Below are positions 17,015 through 26,441 of a DNA stretch of 64,000 nucleotides, in pieces; the stretch's first letter is position 1; each line of letters begins with the position of its first letter. The position numbers and the translations under genes are program-made. Origin of the DNA: G963666705 sp963666705 (GTDB lineage: Bacteria > Pseudomonadota > Alphaproteobacteria > CADEGL01); the NCBI GenBank assembly GCA_963666705.2, contig CAXXKO010000001.1, forward strand, positions 372,001 to 436,000, read 5' to 3'. The notes under the pieces are model-generated. The model was not told the origin of the DNA, did no database searches, and was given only the letters and a program-made list of their open reading frames with translations.

Positions 17015-19198
17015 ATGATACCGATCGTCGCCTACGCCGACCGGCTCTCCGTCGCCCCCGGCGAGGACATCGCGTTCAAGGTGAGCAGCACTGGGACCGA
17101 GCCCTTCGAAGCGCGGCTCGTCCGCATCATCTGCGGCGACCCCAACCCGGCCGGCCCCGGCATCAAGGAGGAGGCGATCGAAGCCGATCTCGGCGGCCCC
17201 TACCCCTCCCGCTTCCAGGCCGTCCATCGGGGCTCCTACGGGCGCATCGAGGACGCGCCGGACTTGCGCGGGATCGAGAGCTTCACCCTCATGGCCGCCA
17301 TCTGGCCGACGACGCCCACCAAGGGCGAGCAGGGCATCCTGGCCAAGCTCGATGTGGGGAGCGGGGCCGGCTTCGCGCTCATCGTAGGGGCCGGTGGCGG
17401 CATCGCGGCCGTGGTCGGCGACGGCGCCGGCGGGGTCGCCCGAGCCGAGGTGGCGGCGCCCATGCGGGAGCGGGCCTGGTACCGGGTCTGGGCCGTCTAC
17501 GATGCCGAGCGCGGCAAGCTGAGCGCCGGTCAAGCGCCGCTCGAGCCGGCCTTCAAGGTGGCGGATGCCGGCACGGCCGAGGCCACGCCCGGCTTCACGC
17601 CCAAGCTCGATACGGCGGCGCCGCTCCTGGTCGCGGCCCTCGGCGGCGATCCGGCCACCAGCCACTACAACGGCAAGATCGAGCGGCCCGCCCTCTTCGA
17701 CCGGGCGCTCGCCGACCCGGCCGCCGCCCCGTCCGAGAGCGCCCTCGCGGCCTGGGACTTCAGCCAGGACATCCCCGGCACGCGCATGGTGGACACCGGC
17801 CCGCACGGGCTCCACGGTGAATTCATCAACCTGCCGGTGCGGGCCATGACGGGGTCGGGCTGGACGGGGGCAGAGATGTGCTGGCGCCACGCCACGGCCG
17901 AATACGGCGCCGTCCACTTCCACGACGACGACCTCTATGACTGCGGCTGGGAGACGGACTTCACCTTCACCGTGCCCGCCGACATGAGGAGCGGCGTCTA
18001 CGCCGTCCGCCTCACCAGCGGCGAAGACGAGGACATGGTGCCCTTCTTCGTCCGCCCGCCCCGCGGAGGTGCTACCTCGCGCGCCTGCGTCCTCGTGCCC
18101 ACCTTCACCTACATCGTCTACGCCAACTACGCACGGGATTGCACGGACGACCAGTACCGCGCGCGCGCCGCCGCCTGGGGCGCGCGGCCCTGGACGCCCG
18201 ACGACCATCCCGCCTTCGGCATCTCCACCTACAACTTCCACAGCGACGGCAGCGGGGTCTGCTACTCCTCGCGCCTGCGCCCCATCCTCAACCTCCGTTC
18301 GGCCTTCCTGGCCTACTACGACCCACGCGGCTCGGGCCTCCGCCACTTCACCGCCGATACCCACCTGTTCGATTGGCTCGACGCCATGGGCCACGATTTC
18401 GACGTGGTGACGGACGAGGACCTGCATGAGGAGGGCGTCGCGCTCATCGCCCCCTACAAGGTGGTGATGACGACGACCCACCCCGAGTATCACACGCCCG
18501 AGACCCTCGACGCGCTGGCGACCTACACCCAACGCGGCGGCCGGCTCATGTACCTGGGCGGCAACGGCTTCTACTGGCGCGTGGCGCGGCACCGGGAGCT
18601 CGCTGGCGTGCTCGAGATCCGCCGGACCGAGGGCGGCATCCGCACCTGGGCGGCCGAGCCGGGGGAGTACCACCACAGCTTCGACGGCGCCTATGGCGGG
18701 CTATGGCGGCGGAACGGACGTCCGCCCCAGCGCCTCGCCGGCATCGGTTTCACCAGCCAGGGGGAGTTCATCGGCAGCTATTACCGGCGCGCACCCGGCG
18801 CCGACGACCCCCGCGCCGCCTGGATCTTCGAGGGCGTGGAGGACGAGGTGCTGGGCGATTTCGGCCTCTCGGGCGGGGGTGCGGCCGGGTTCGAGCTCGA
18901 CCGGGTGGACCACCGCCTGGGCACGCCCGCCCACGCGCTCGTCGTCGCCAGCTCCGAGGCCCATTCGGCCGACCACCAACTGGTGCCCGAGGAGTTGCTG
19001 GACTACAACAACACCGTGACCGGCCCGCCGCCCGAGGCTCTGATCCGCGCCGACATGACCTATTTCGAGATGCCCCAGGGGGGCGCCGTCTTCTCCGTCG
19101 GCTCGATCGTCTTCTGCGGCAGCCTCCCCCACAACGGCTACGACAACAACATCTCGCGCATCGTGAATAACGTGCTGACCCGCTTCCGGGGCGATTGA
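17015..19198 (+). CDS. N,N-dimethylformamidase large-subunit-like protein
   Basis: 727 residues. The N-terminus (MIPIVAYADRLSVAPGE) leads into a beta-rich region, then a LamG-like jelly-roll (about 70-250). A large C-terminal catalytic region follows, with FTYIVYANYARDC, GISTYNFHSDGSGVCYSSRL, TTHPEYHTPETLDAL and GGRLMYLGGNGFYWR. The last two blocks are characteristic of the dimethylformamidase large subunit, which uses a mononuclear iron held by two Tyr and one Glu. Glu491 in HPEYH is a candidate ligand. The small subunit seen in some DMFases is absent, so the substrate may be a different amide. The ATG at 17015 has AGAAAGGA 8 nt upstream; ATG 16994 lacks a site. It begins 55 bp after the selenoprotein, in the same probable operon. 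Confidence 0.85.
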   Translation: MIPIVAYADRLSVAPGEDIAFKVSSTGTEPFEARLVRIICGDPNPAGPGIKEEAIEADLGGPYPSRFQAVHRGSYGRIEDAPDLRGIESFTLMAAIWPTTPTKGEQGILAKLDVGSGAGFALIVGAGGGIAAVVGDGAGGVARAEVAAPMRERAWYRVWAVYDAERGKLSAGQAPLEPAFKVADAGTAEATPGFTPKLDTAAPLLVAALGGDPATSHYNGKIERPALFDRALADPAAAPSESALAAWDFSQDIPGTRMVDTGPHGLHGEFINLPVRAMTGSGWTGAEMCWRHATAEYGAVHFHDDDLYDCGWETDFTFTVPADMRSGVYAVRLTSGEDEDMVPFFVRPPRGGATSRACVLVPTFTYIVYANYARDCTDDQYRARAAAWGARPWTPDDHPAFGISTYNFHSDGSGVCYSSRLRPILNLRSAFLAYYDPRGSGLRHFTADTHLFDWLDAMGHDFDVVTDEDLHEEGVALIAPYKVVMTTTHPEYHTPETLDALATYTQRGGRLMYLGGNGFYWRVARHRELAGVLEIRRTEGGIRTWAAEPGEYHHSFDGAYGGLWRRNGRPPQRLAGIGFTSQGEFIGSYYRRAPGADDPRAAWIFEGVEDEVLGDFGLSGGGAAGFELDRVDHRLGTPAHALVVASSEAHSADHQLVPEELLDYNNTVTGPPPEALIRADMTYFEMPQGGAVFSVGSIVFCGSLPHNGYDNNISRIVNNVLTRFRGD

Positions 19199-19238
19199 GC
19201 GGGCTAGAGCGGTTCCGCTTTGATCGGACCCACTGGGA

Positions 19239-19737
19239 CTAGCCCTTTTTGTCGCTCGCGGCAGCGGACCAAGAGGTCCGCGCCTGCGCGGGCGCGCCGG
19301 GCGACCGGCGGGCCGCCTTGCGGCCTGGAGCGATTCCAGTCGAACTGGAAACGCTCTAGCAGCCTCCTATCCGGGCGAGCGCAGCACCGGCTCGTCGTAA
19401 TAGGGGATGCGCTCGGTCCGCGGGGTCCAAATCCCGTCGCCCCGCCGCAGGGCGGCAACGTGGTCGGCGATCTCCTTCATGGTGGCGACTCTAGCCCTTT
19501 TTGTCGCTCGCGGCAGCGGACCAAGAGGTCCGCGCCTGCGCGGGCGCGCCGGGCGACCGGCGGGCCGCCTTGCGGCCTGGAGCGATTCCAGTCGAACTGG
19601 AAACGCTCTAGCAGCCTCCTATCCGGGCGAGCGCAGCACCGGCTCGTCGTAATAGGGGATGCGCTCGGTCCGCGGGGTCCAAATCCCGTCCCGCCGCAGG
19701 GCGGCAACGTGGTCGGCGATCTCCTTCATGGTGGCGA
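19239..19737. repeat. Tandem duplication (about 250 bp, two copies) carrying a REP-like repeat and the deacetylase 3' end
   Basis: Copy 1 is 19239-19488 and copy 2 is 19491-19737. They differ by a 3-nt indel (CGTCGCCCCGCC versus CGTCCCGCC). Each begins CTAGCCCTTTTTGTCGCTCG, contains the REP-like sequence found at 7.85 kb in inverted orientation, and ends with the last 120 bp or so of the polysaccharide deacetylase coding region. Copy 2 holds the functional 3' end of that gene; copy 1 is an untranslated remnant. Nothing else is seen in 19199-19618. Confidence 0.93.
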
Positions 19738-20521
19738 ACCAGACTCCGCCTTTGCGCTGCATATGCTCGATCAGATCGCGGATGGCCAGAGACTGGGCCG
19801 GACGGCCGCTCACCGCCGGGTGCCAGACCGAGACCCAGAGGCCGCCGAACTCCCACAGGGCATCAAAGTCCGCGCGGAACACCTCGAGGGCCTGGCGTGG
19901 CGAGGAAACCTTCATGAGGTAGTCGAAGGCTCGGCTGGAGACGTACTGGTTGTAATCGTCGACCGAGGAGGGCACCGGGATCTCGAGCAGGCTGCCGCGG
20001 CCGGTCTCGAGCAGAATTGGAATATCGTCGGCGAAGAGGGAGGAGTCGTACTCGATCCCCCCTTCGATCAAGAGCCCGAAGGTGTCGGGGGAGACGCCGT
20101 AATAGGGCGCCCGGTAACCGACAGGCGGTTGGCCGGTCAGCTTCTCGATGGCCTTGATGCCAAGCTCCAGGGCGCGGCGCTCCTCGTCGATGGTCTGCTC
20201 GCTCGGCCATTCGTGCAGATAGCCATGGTGCGCGATCTCGCACCCCGCGTCGAAGGCCTCGGCGATCGCATCGGGATAGGTATCCGCCACCCACCCCGGC
20301 ACGAAGTGGGTCACGGGGACCTTGTAACGAGAGAAGAGGTCGACGAGGCGCGGCATGGCGACAAAGGGGTCGTAGCGCATGTGCGCGATCGCGTTGATCA
20401 GACCCGGCGCCCGCTCCCGGTGCGCGACATGGACAATCGAATCCGCGTCCACGTCGAAGGTGAACGCGACGGCGCAGCGCGCGCCGTTCGGCCAAGGCGG
20501 GGCATTCCTGATCATCGGCAT
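19619..20521 (-). CDS. Polysaccharide deacetylase family protein (PuuE/peptidoglycan deacetylase-like)
   Basis: 300 residues, NodB-homology fold. Motif 1 is FTFDVDAD (about 20-27, Asp-Asp), the metal-binding motif is HHGYLHEWPSEQ, and later motifs are VGYRAPYYGVSPDTF and WVSVWHPAVSGRP. The opening MPMIRNAPPWPNGARCAVAF is typical of the cytoplasmic branch that includes allantoinase-like PuuE proteins, which hydrolyse a C-N bond in a small substrate rather than chitin. No signal peptide is present. The ATG at 20521 is preceded by AGGGAGA. It is divergent from the LLM oxidoreductase with a 75-bp shared promoter gap. Its last 40 or so codons are repeated downstream at 19369-19488. Confidence 0.88.
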   Translation of the reverse strand: MPMIRNAPPWPNGARCAVAFTFDVDADSIVHVAHRERAPGLINAIAHMRYDPFVAMPRLVDLFSRYKVPVTHFVPGWVADTYPDAIAEAFDAGCEIAHHGYLHEWPSEQTIDEERRALELGIKAIEKLTGQPPVGYRAPYYGVSPDTFGLLIEGGIEYDSSLFADDIPILLETGRGSLLEIPVPSSVDDYNQYVSSRAFDYLMKVSSPRQALEVFRADFDALWEFGGLWVSVWHPAVSGRPAQSLAIRDLIEHMQRKGGVWFATMKEIADHVAALRRDGIWTPRTERIPYYDEPVLRSPG

Positions 20522-20596
20522 GGTCTCCCTTTGCACGTCGTCTCGAATGGATGCTAGACCTTTCGGCGCCAGTCTCACAGCCGCGGAGTCACGACG

Positions 20597-21514
20597 ATGC
20601 AAATGGGCGCCCTGTTTCCGCAGTTCGAGATCGGCGAAGATCCGGCCGTCATCAAGGATTTCGCGGTGACGGCCGAAGAGCTCGGCTACCGCTACATCAC
20701 GGCGTTCGACCAGATCGTCGGCCTCAACAAGGCGAGCCGCCCGGACTGGGGCTATGTCCACGATGCCGCCGACATGTTCCACGAAGTCATGATCCTGTTC
20801 GGCTTCATGGCCGCGGTGACGGAGCGGATCGGCTTCGCGCCGGGCATCCTGATCCTGCCGCAGCGGGTGACGGCCGTCGTCGCCAAACAGGCGGCCGAGA
20901 TCGACTTGCTCAGCGGCGGGCGCTTTCGCCTCGGCATTGGCGTCGGCGCCAAGCCTGACGAGTTCGAGGCCTGCGGCGTCGAGTGGCGCAACCGCGGTCG
21001 GCGCACGGACGAGCAGATCGAGGTGCTGCGCCTCCTGTGGACCAACGACCTCATCACCTACGAGGGCCACTACCACCGGATCAAGGATGGCGGCATCAAC
21101 CCCCTGCCCAAGCAGCGGCCCATCCCCATCTGGGTCGGCGGCGTCTCGGACTTCGCCATCCGCCGCCTGGTCAAGCTCGGCGACGGCTGGATGCCCAACT
21201 TCCCGCCCAACGATTATGGGCGCGAGCGCGTCGAGGCGCTGCACGCAATCGCGCGCGAGGCGGGCCGCGACCCCGCCGGTATCGGCATCGAGGCCACGGT
21301 CACGATCATCGACCGGCCGCTCGAGGAGGTGGTCGAGGAGATCGAGGGCTGGCGGGCGCTCGGCGCCAGCCACGTGACCCTCTGCACCATCCCCGAGCTC
21401 TGGCTGCCGGAGGAGAAGCGGTGGAACAAGGCGCCGCTCCGGAGCCTGCCCAACCCCCACGCCCATATCGACGCCTTCCGCCGCTTTCGCGAGGCGGTGC
21501 CCGAGCTGTTCTGA
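20597..21514 (+). CDS. LLM-class flavin-dependent oxidoreductase (luciferase-like, F420-dependent subgroup)
   Basis: 305 residues of the bacterial luciferase TIM-barrel fold. Visible motifs are FPQFEIGEDPAVIKDFA at the N-terminus, APGILILPQRVTAVVAKQAA, the LSGGRFRLGIGVGAKPDEFE segment and KQRPIPIWVGGVSDFAIRR. These fit a subgroup usually annotated as F420-dependent, but F420 use cannot be shown here and FMN is possible. It may act as an oxidoreductase or monooxygenase on an unknown small substrate. The ATG at 20597 starts MQMGALFPQF. The divergent neighbour is the deacetylase and the downstream neighbour is a histidine kinase, so no operon partner defines its role. Confidence 0.88.
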   Translation: MQMGALFPQFEIGEDPAVIKDFAVTAEELGYRYITAFDQIVGLNKASRPDWGYVHDAADMFHEVMILFGFMAAVTERIGFAPGILILPQRVTAVVAKQAAEIDLLSGGRFRLGIGVGAKPDEFEACGVEWRNRGRRTDEQIEVLRLLWTNDLITYEGHYHRIKDGGINPLPKQRPIPIWVGGVSDFAIRRLVKLGDGWMPNFPPNDYGRERVEALHAIAREAGRDPAGIGIEATVTIIDRPLEEVVEEIEGWRALGASHVTLCTIPELWLPEEKRWNKAPLRSLPNPHAHIDAFRRFREAVPELF

Positions 21515-21657
21515 ATCGCGCAACCCTCCCTCACGTCTCATTCGAAGGCCGTGCCGCGCTTGGCACGGGTCTTGCGTTTCCTCTCGATAGAGAGGCAATC
21601 GCAACAGCCTGGGGCGGCCGAGACGGCCCGCCATCCGGCGCACCCGAGGGGAGGATC

Positions 21658-24141
21658 ATGGCGGAGCTGTCCCTGGCTCGGAAGACCAAGGCCGAGCTTA
21701 TCGAAGAAGTAGAGACCCTGAAGCGTGGCCTACGCGCCCTGGCGACGGACCTGGACAAGCAGGACGTAGCCAGGGCTGACGCGGACCGGCTGCAACACTT
21801 GTACGACCAGTCGCCGATCGCGATCTGGGATGAGGACTGGTCCGGAATCCGGCCGACGATCGAGGAGATTCGCCTGCAGCCCATCAAGGACCTTGAGGTC
21901 TATTTCAAAGAGCGGCCCGAATATGTTCGCTGGCTGGCCGGGAAGACCCTGCTCCTCGATTTCAACCAGGCAACCGCCGACCTCTACCGCGCCCGCAACA
22001 GGGACGGGTACTGGGCCCGGGCGACCGACAAGTTTCTCACGCCTGAAGAATACGACGCATTTTGCGAAGCGCTCGCCGCCTTCACCCGGGGCGACCAGTC
22101 CGTGGTGGTGGCATGCTGGAAGTGCGCGTTCGACGGCGAGTGGATCTACCTGCGCGATACCATCGCGATCCCGTCCGCACACCGTGAAGACTGGTCATGC
22201 GTGGTGCATACGGTCGAGGACCACACGGCCCGCAAGCGTGCGGAGGATGCCCTCGAGGAGAGCGAGGCGTGCCTCACCAGCCTTATGGACAACGCGCCGG
22301 CGGAGATCTTTCTCTAGGATCTCGACGGTATCTACAGGTATACGAACAGCGAGCACCGTCGGCGAGCGGAGTTGTGCGATGGCGGCGAGTCTCGGAAATG
22401 CCAACGCGAGACCCGCTCCGCCGGCAAGTTGCATGACCCCGAAGCCGTTCGCCGCCGGGTCATCGAGACCGAACGCCAGGTTCGTTGGGAAGAGAATTTC
22501 GAATGCGACGGAACCGTGCATACGAACTTGCTGATCGAATTTCCCATCCTCGACGGTGACGGTGTTCTGATCGGGACGGGCGGCATCGGCACGGACGTGA
22601 CGGAGCGCCGTCAGGCCGAAGCGGCCATGCGCGAGCGGGAGTTTGAATTTAGAAGCGTTATCGACAACTCCCCCAACGCCGTCTCCATGAAAGACAGCGA
22701 GGGCCGCTACCGGCTGGTGAACAAGAAGTTCGAGGAATGGTTCGGCGTGACCAGCGAAGAGGTGTTGGGCCGGACGAGCACGGACCTCTACCCCTCTCCC
22801 CTAGTCGACATACTGGTCGAACACGAGCAAGAAGCTCTGGCGGCGATGACCGTCGTGCGCCGGGAATACAAGATCCCGTTCGCGGACGGGACAGCCCACC
22901 TGCTCGAGGTCACCAAGTTCCCGGTCCTCGATTCCCAAGGCGCGTTCCACGGCACCGCGACCATCGATACCGACATCGCCGGCTATAGGCGGGTCGAAGA
23001 TCAGCTCCGCCAGTCCCAGAAGATGGAGGCCGTGGGCCAGCTCACCAGCGGCATCTCACACGATTTCAACAATATCCTCGCCATCGTCCAGGGCAACCTC
23101 GAGCTCATCCGGGCGTCGCTCGACGAGTCGGACGAGCGCGACGGCTTCGCGTGCATGGCCCTCGATGCCACCGGCCGCGCGGCTACGCTGACGCACCGTC
23201 TCCTGGCCTTCTCGCGCAAGCAGCCGCTGGAGCCCCGCGCGACCGACCTCAACATCGAGATCGCCAACATCATCGCCTTGCTGAGCCCGACCCTGGGCGA
23301 GACGGTCGAGCTCGAGACCGACCTTGGGGCCGGCCTGCATCCGGCACTCGTCGACCCGAACCAGTTCGAGAACGCTCTCGTAAACCTCGCCGTCAACGCA
23401 CGGGACGCAATGCCGGGCGGCGGCAGCCTCCGTATACAGACTGAGAACGCGGTCATCGGCATGGACCGCGCCCACCGGGACCCAGACGTGGCGGCGGGCC
23501 CTTACGCCTTGATCTCCGTTACCGACACCGGCACCGGCATGCCCGCCGAGGTGGTCGAGCGCGCCTTCGACCCCTTCTTCTCGACCAAAGCGACGGGCAA
23601 GGGCAGCGGACTCGGCCTCAGCATGGTCTATGGCTTCGCCAAGCAGTCGGGCGGCCATGTTGAGATCGAAAGCCGGCCCGGGCGCGGCACCACGGTGCGC
23701 CTCTATCTCCCCATCGCGCGCGAACGCGCCACCGCCGGCAAGGCGCCGGCGAGCGAGAAAATGCCCCGCGGCGGGGGCGAGACGATTCTCGTCCTCGAGG
23801 ACGACCCCGCCGTCCGCGCCATGGTCACGCGGTCGCTCAAAGGCCTCGGCTACGTCACCATCGAGGCCGCGGATGGAGAGGCGGCGCTCGCCACCCTGCG
23901 CGACAATCCCGCCGTGGCCGCAATCCTGACCGACCTGATGCTCCCAGGCGGTCTCAACGGCTCCGATGTGGCACGCCTGGCGCGCCTCGATCACCCCGGC
24001 CTCGGAATCATCTTCATGTCGGGCCACGGCCAGGTCGAGAGGGACGGCGGCGAGGGGCCGGAACCCGAGACGCATGTGGTGAAAAAGCCCTTCCGCATGG
24101 CCGAGCTGGCGCGGAAGCTCAACGCCGTGCTCCGCGACTGA
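21658..24141 (+). pseudogene. Hybrid sensor histidine kinase with PAS domains and receiver, interrupted by an in-frame amber codon
   Basis: The start ATG 21658 has GGGGAGG 4 nt upstream. The frame stays open to TAG at 22315-22317 (codon 220) and then continues in the same frame to 24141, 827 residues if read through. The stop falls inside a PAS motif, NAPAEIFL-stop-DLDGIYRYTN, where Lys (AAG) is expected, so one A-to-T change explains it. Downstream are a PAS domain (FRSVIDNSPNAVSMKDSEGR), a HisKA with His468 (GISHDFNNILA), a HATPase with NARDAMPGGG and KGSGLGLSMVYGF, and a receiver domain with phospho-acceptor Asp759 (ILTDLMLPGG). No transmembrane segment is visible, so it is a cytoplasmic sensor. 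Internal re-initiation could still yield the PAS-kinase-receiver part. Confidence 0.85.
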
Positions 24142-24240
24142 CGGGAGCGTTGAAGCGCCCGGTCGGGATGAACGGCCGCGCTGTCGATCGATGCGCGATC
24201 GTGCTACCGTCTTCGCGGACGGTAGGTGTCAGGACACTGC

Positions 24241-25023
24241 ATGACTCAGCGCTTCACCGGCAAGGTCGCCGTCGTCACCGGGGGCGCTACGGGGATCGGT
24301 CTCGCGACGGCGCGCGCCTTCGCCGCGGAGGGTGCCAAGGTCGTGCTCGCCTCGCGCACCGCGGCGACCGGCGAAGCGGCCGCGGCGGAGATCGTGGCGG
24401 CGGGCCACACCGCGCGTTTCATCGCCACCGACGTCTCCGATGCCGCCGCCGTCGCGGGGCTGATGGCGGAGACCGAGGCGGCCTTCGGCGGCATCGACAT
24501 CCTCTTCGCCAATGCCGGCGTGCCCGCGCGCCGGGCCGAGGGCGGCGTCCCCTTGGGCGAAGTCGAGGATGCGGTCTTTGACGAGGCTTTCGCGATCAAC
24601 GTCCGGGGGGTTTGGCTCTGCATCAAGCACGCGATCCCGGCCATGCGGCGGCGCGGCGGCGGGGCCATCGTCACCATGTCCTCGACCATGGGCCTCGTCG
24701 GCCAAGCCCGCAACGGCGTCTATTCGGCGACCAAGCACGCGATTCTGGGCCTGACGAAATCCGCCGCCCTCGAGTATGGCGGGGAGGGTATCCGAGTGAA
24801 CGCGGTCTGCCCGGGGGCCATCGACACCGCCTTCATGGCGCCCTTCACGGTCGGCTTCACGGAAGAGGAATGGGCGGCGCGGGTACGCGAGAAATATCCC
24901 GCCGCCCAGCGGATCGGCCGCCCCGATGAGGTCGCGGACGTCGTGCTCTGGCTCGCCTCCGACCAGGCCTCCTTCGTCCACGGCGCCGCTGTCCCGACCG
25001 ACGGCGGATTCATCTTACAGTAA
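24241..25023 (+). CDS. Short-chain dehydrogenase/reductase (SDR)
   Basis: 260 residues of the classical SDR family. The NAD(P)-binding TGGATGIG is at 13-20, NAG at 91-93, the catalytic Ser at about 148 (MSSTMG), and Tyr161/Lys165 in YSATK, followed by RVNAVCPGAIDT. The C-terminus GAAVPTDGGFILQ is typical. It is predicted to be a cytosolic alcohol or 3-ketoacyl-type oxidoreductase with unknown substrate. ATG 24241 was preferred over the upstream GTG 24226 because it places MTQRFTGKVAVVTGG at the usual distance. A DAO-type oxidase gene follows 20 bp after the stop, so the two are likely co-transcribed. Confidence 0.9.
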   Translation: MTQRFTGKVAVVTGGATGIGLATARAFAAEGAKVVLASRTAATGEAAAAEIVAAGHTARFIATDVSDAAAVAGLMAETEAAFGGIDILFANAGVPARRAEGGVPLGEVEDAVFDEAFAINVRGVWLCIKHAIPAMRRRGGGAIVTMSSTMGLVGQARNGVYSATKHAILGLTKSAALEYGGEGIRVNAVCPGAIDTAFMAPFTVGFTEEEWAARVREKYPAAQRIGRPDEVADVVLWLASDQASFVHGAAVPTDGGFILQ

Positions 25024-25043
25024 GACGGCCAGGCGGAAGCCGC

Positions 25044-26330
25044 ATGAAGCCGCTCGACCATCTGGGGCCGTCCCTGTGGGCGGCGACTGCGAACGAGGCG
25101 CCCGAGACCCATCCCCTGGAGGGCGAGCGGCGGGCCGACGTAGTGATCGTCGGCGCGGGCTTCACCGGCCTCTCCTGCGCGATCCGTTTGGCCGAGGCCG
25201 GAGTCGACGTCGTGGTACTGGAGGCCAAGGGCATCGGCCATGGCGGGTCGGGCCGCAACATGGGCCAGGTCAACCCCGGGGTCTGGGCCGACCCCGAGGC
25301 GGTCGTGGGACATCTCGGCGAGGAGGTCGGACGGCGCTTCAACGAGGCCTTCGGACGCACCTACGAGCTGGTCGAAGGCCTGGTGAAGCGCTTCGACATC
25401 CGCTGCGATTTGCAGCGCACCGGCAACCTCTACGTCGCCCATTCCGCCAAGGCCGTGCGCGCTGTCGAGACGCGCCACGCCCAGCTCTCGGCCCTCGGTT
25501 TCAATGTCGAGCTGCTCGATGCGGAGCAAACGGCGGCGATCGTCGGCAACCGGCGCTACCACGCCGCCATGCTGGACAAGCGCTCGGGCAACATCCACCC
25601 GCTCAACTACGTGCTCGGCCTGGCGGGCGGCGCGCTCTCGCTCGGCGTGGCGGTCCATACGAGCTCGCGGGTGCGGCGCCTGGCACCCACGGCGGGCGGC
25701 TGGCGGGCCGAGACTGACCGGGGCGCGGTCACCGCCGAGCGCGTGGTGATCGCCACCGACTCCTATTCCGACAACCTCTGGACCGGGCTCAAGCAGAGCA
25801 TGGTGCCGATCGGCACTTTCGCCACGGCGACCGAGCCACTGGGCGAAAACCTGCGCGCTACGATCCTACCCCAGCGCGCCTCGACCTTCGAGACGGCGAA
25901 GGTCTCGACCTATCTCCATATGGTCGCCTCGGGCCGAATCATGATCGCGACCCTGGGCTATCCGCCCCTGTTCAAGGGCTCGCCCCTCGACCGCTGGCCG
26001 CGCCTCCAGTTGCGCCGCCACTTCCCCCTGGCCGGCGACGCCCGGTTCGAGTTCAAGTGGGGCGGCACCATCGGCCTCTCGGACAATCGCCTGCCGCGCC
26101 TGCACGAGCCGGCACCGGGCGTCACCATCTGCTGCGGCTTCAGCGGCAGGGGCATCACCTCCGCCACCCTCGGGGGCCGCATCGTCGCCGAGCGCATCCG
26201 CGGCACCATGGCCGAGGGCGAATGCCCCCTGCCCGTCCGCCCCATCCGACCCATCCCGTTCCGCGCTTTGCGCGCGGCCTCCTACGAGCTCGGCCTAAGG
26301 GCCTATAGAGCGCGCGCGTGGTTGCCGTAG
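25044..26330 (+). CDS. FAD-dependent amine/amino acid oxidase (DAO family, PuuB-like)
   Basis: 428 residues. The Rossmann motif VVIVGAGFTGLSCAIRLAEA is at about 33-52, followed by LEAKGIGHGGSGRNMGQVNP, the glycine-rich segment seen in gamma-glutamylputrescine oxidase-like and glycine oxidase-like proteins. C-terminal CCGFSGRGITSATLGGRIVA closes the FAD site. It probably oxidises a secondary or primary amine to an imine with release of hydrogen peroxide; the substrate is unknown. It begins 20 bp after the SDR. The pairing would allow stepwise oxidation of an amino alcohol or polyamine, but that is speculation. About 110 bp separate it from bioB. Confidence 0.88.
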   Translation: MKPLDHLGPSLWAATANEAPETHPLEGERRADVVIVGAGFTGLSCAIRLAEAGVDVVVLEAKGIGHGGSGRNMGQVNPGVWADPEAVVGHLGEEVGRRFNEAFGRTYELVEGLVKRFDIRCDLQRTGNLYVAHSAKAVRAVETRHAQLSALGFNVELLDAEQTAAIVGNRRYHAAMLDKRSGNIHPLNYVLGLAGGALSLGVAVHTSSRVRRLAPTAGGWRAETDRGAVTAERVVIATDSYSDNLWTGLKQSMVPIGTFATATEPLGENLRATILPQRASTFETAKVSTYLHMVASGRIMIATLGYPPLFKGSPLDRWPRLQLRRHFPLAGDARFEFKWGGTIGLSDNRLPRLHEPAPGVTICCGFSGRGITSATLGGRIVAERIRGTMAEGECPLPVRPIRPIPFRALRAASYELGLRAYRARAWLP

Positions 26331-26441
26331 GCGGCAAGGCGGAGCCACGCCGCAAGAACATTCTCCGCGCGGCAATGGACGGTCTGGCGCGATTGAGGCA
26401 TCATCGATCCCATCAGCGGAACTCACCTGGGGAATCCCAGC

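Noticed and set aside
20522..21643. N-terminal extension of the polysaccharide deacetylase over the LLM gene
   Set aside because: The extension is antisense to a conserved gene, and ATG 20521 has a good ribosome site and the family N-terminus.
22315..22317. TAG in the histidine kinase as pyrrolysine or a recoded codon
   Set aside because: It falls at a variable-domain PAS Lys position with no Pyl context, so a nonsense mutation is simpler.
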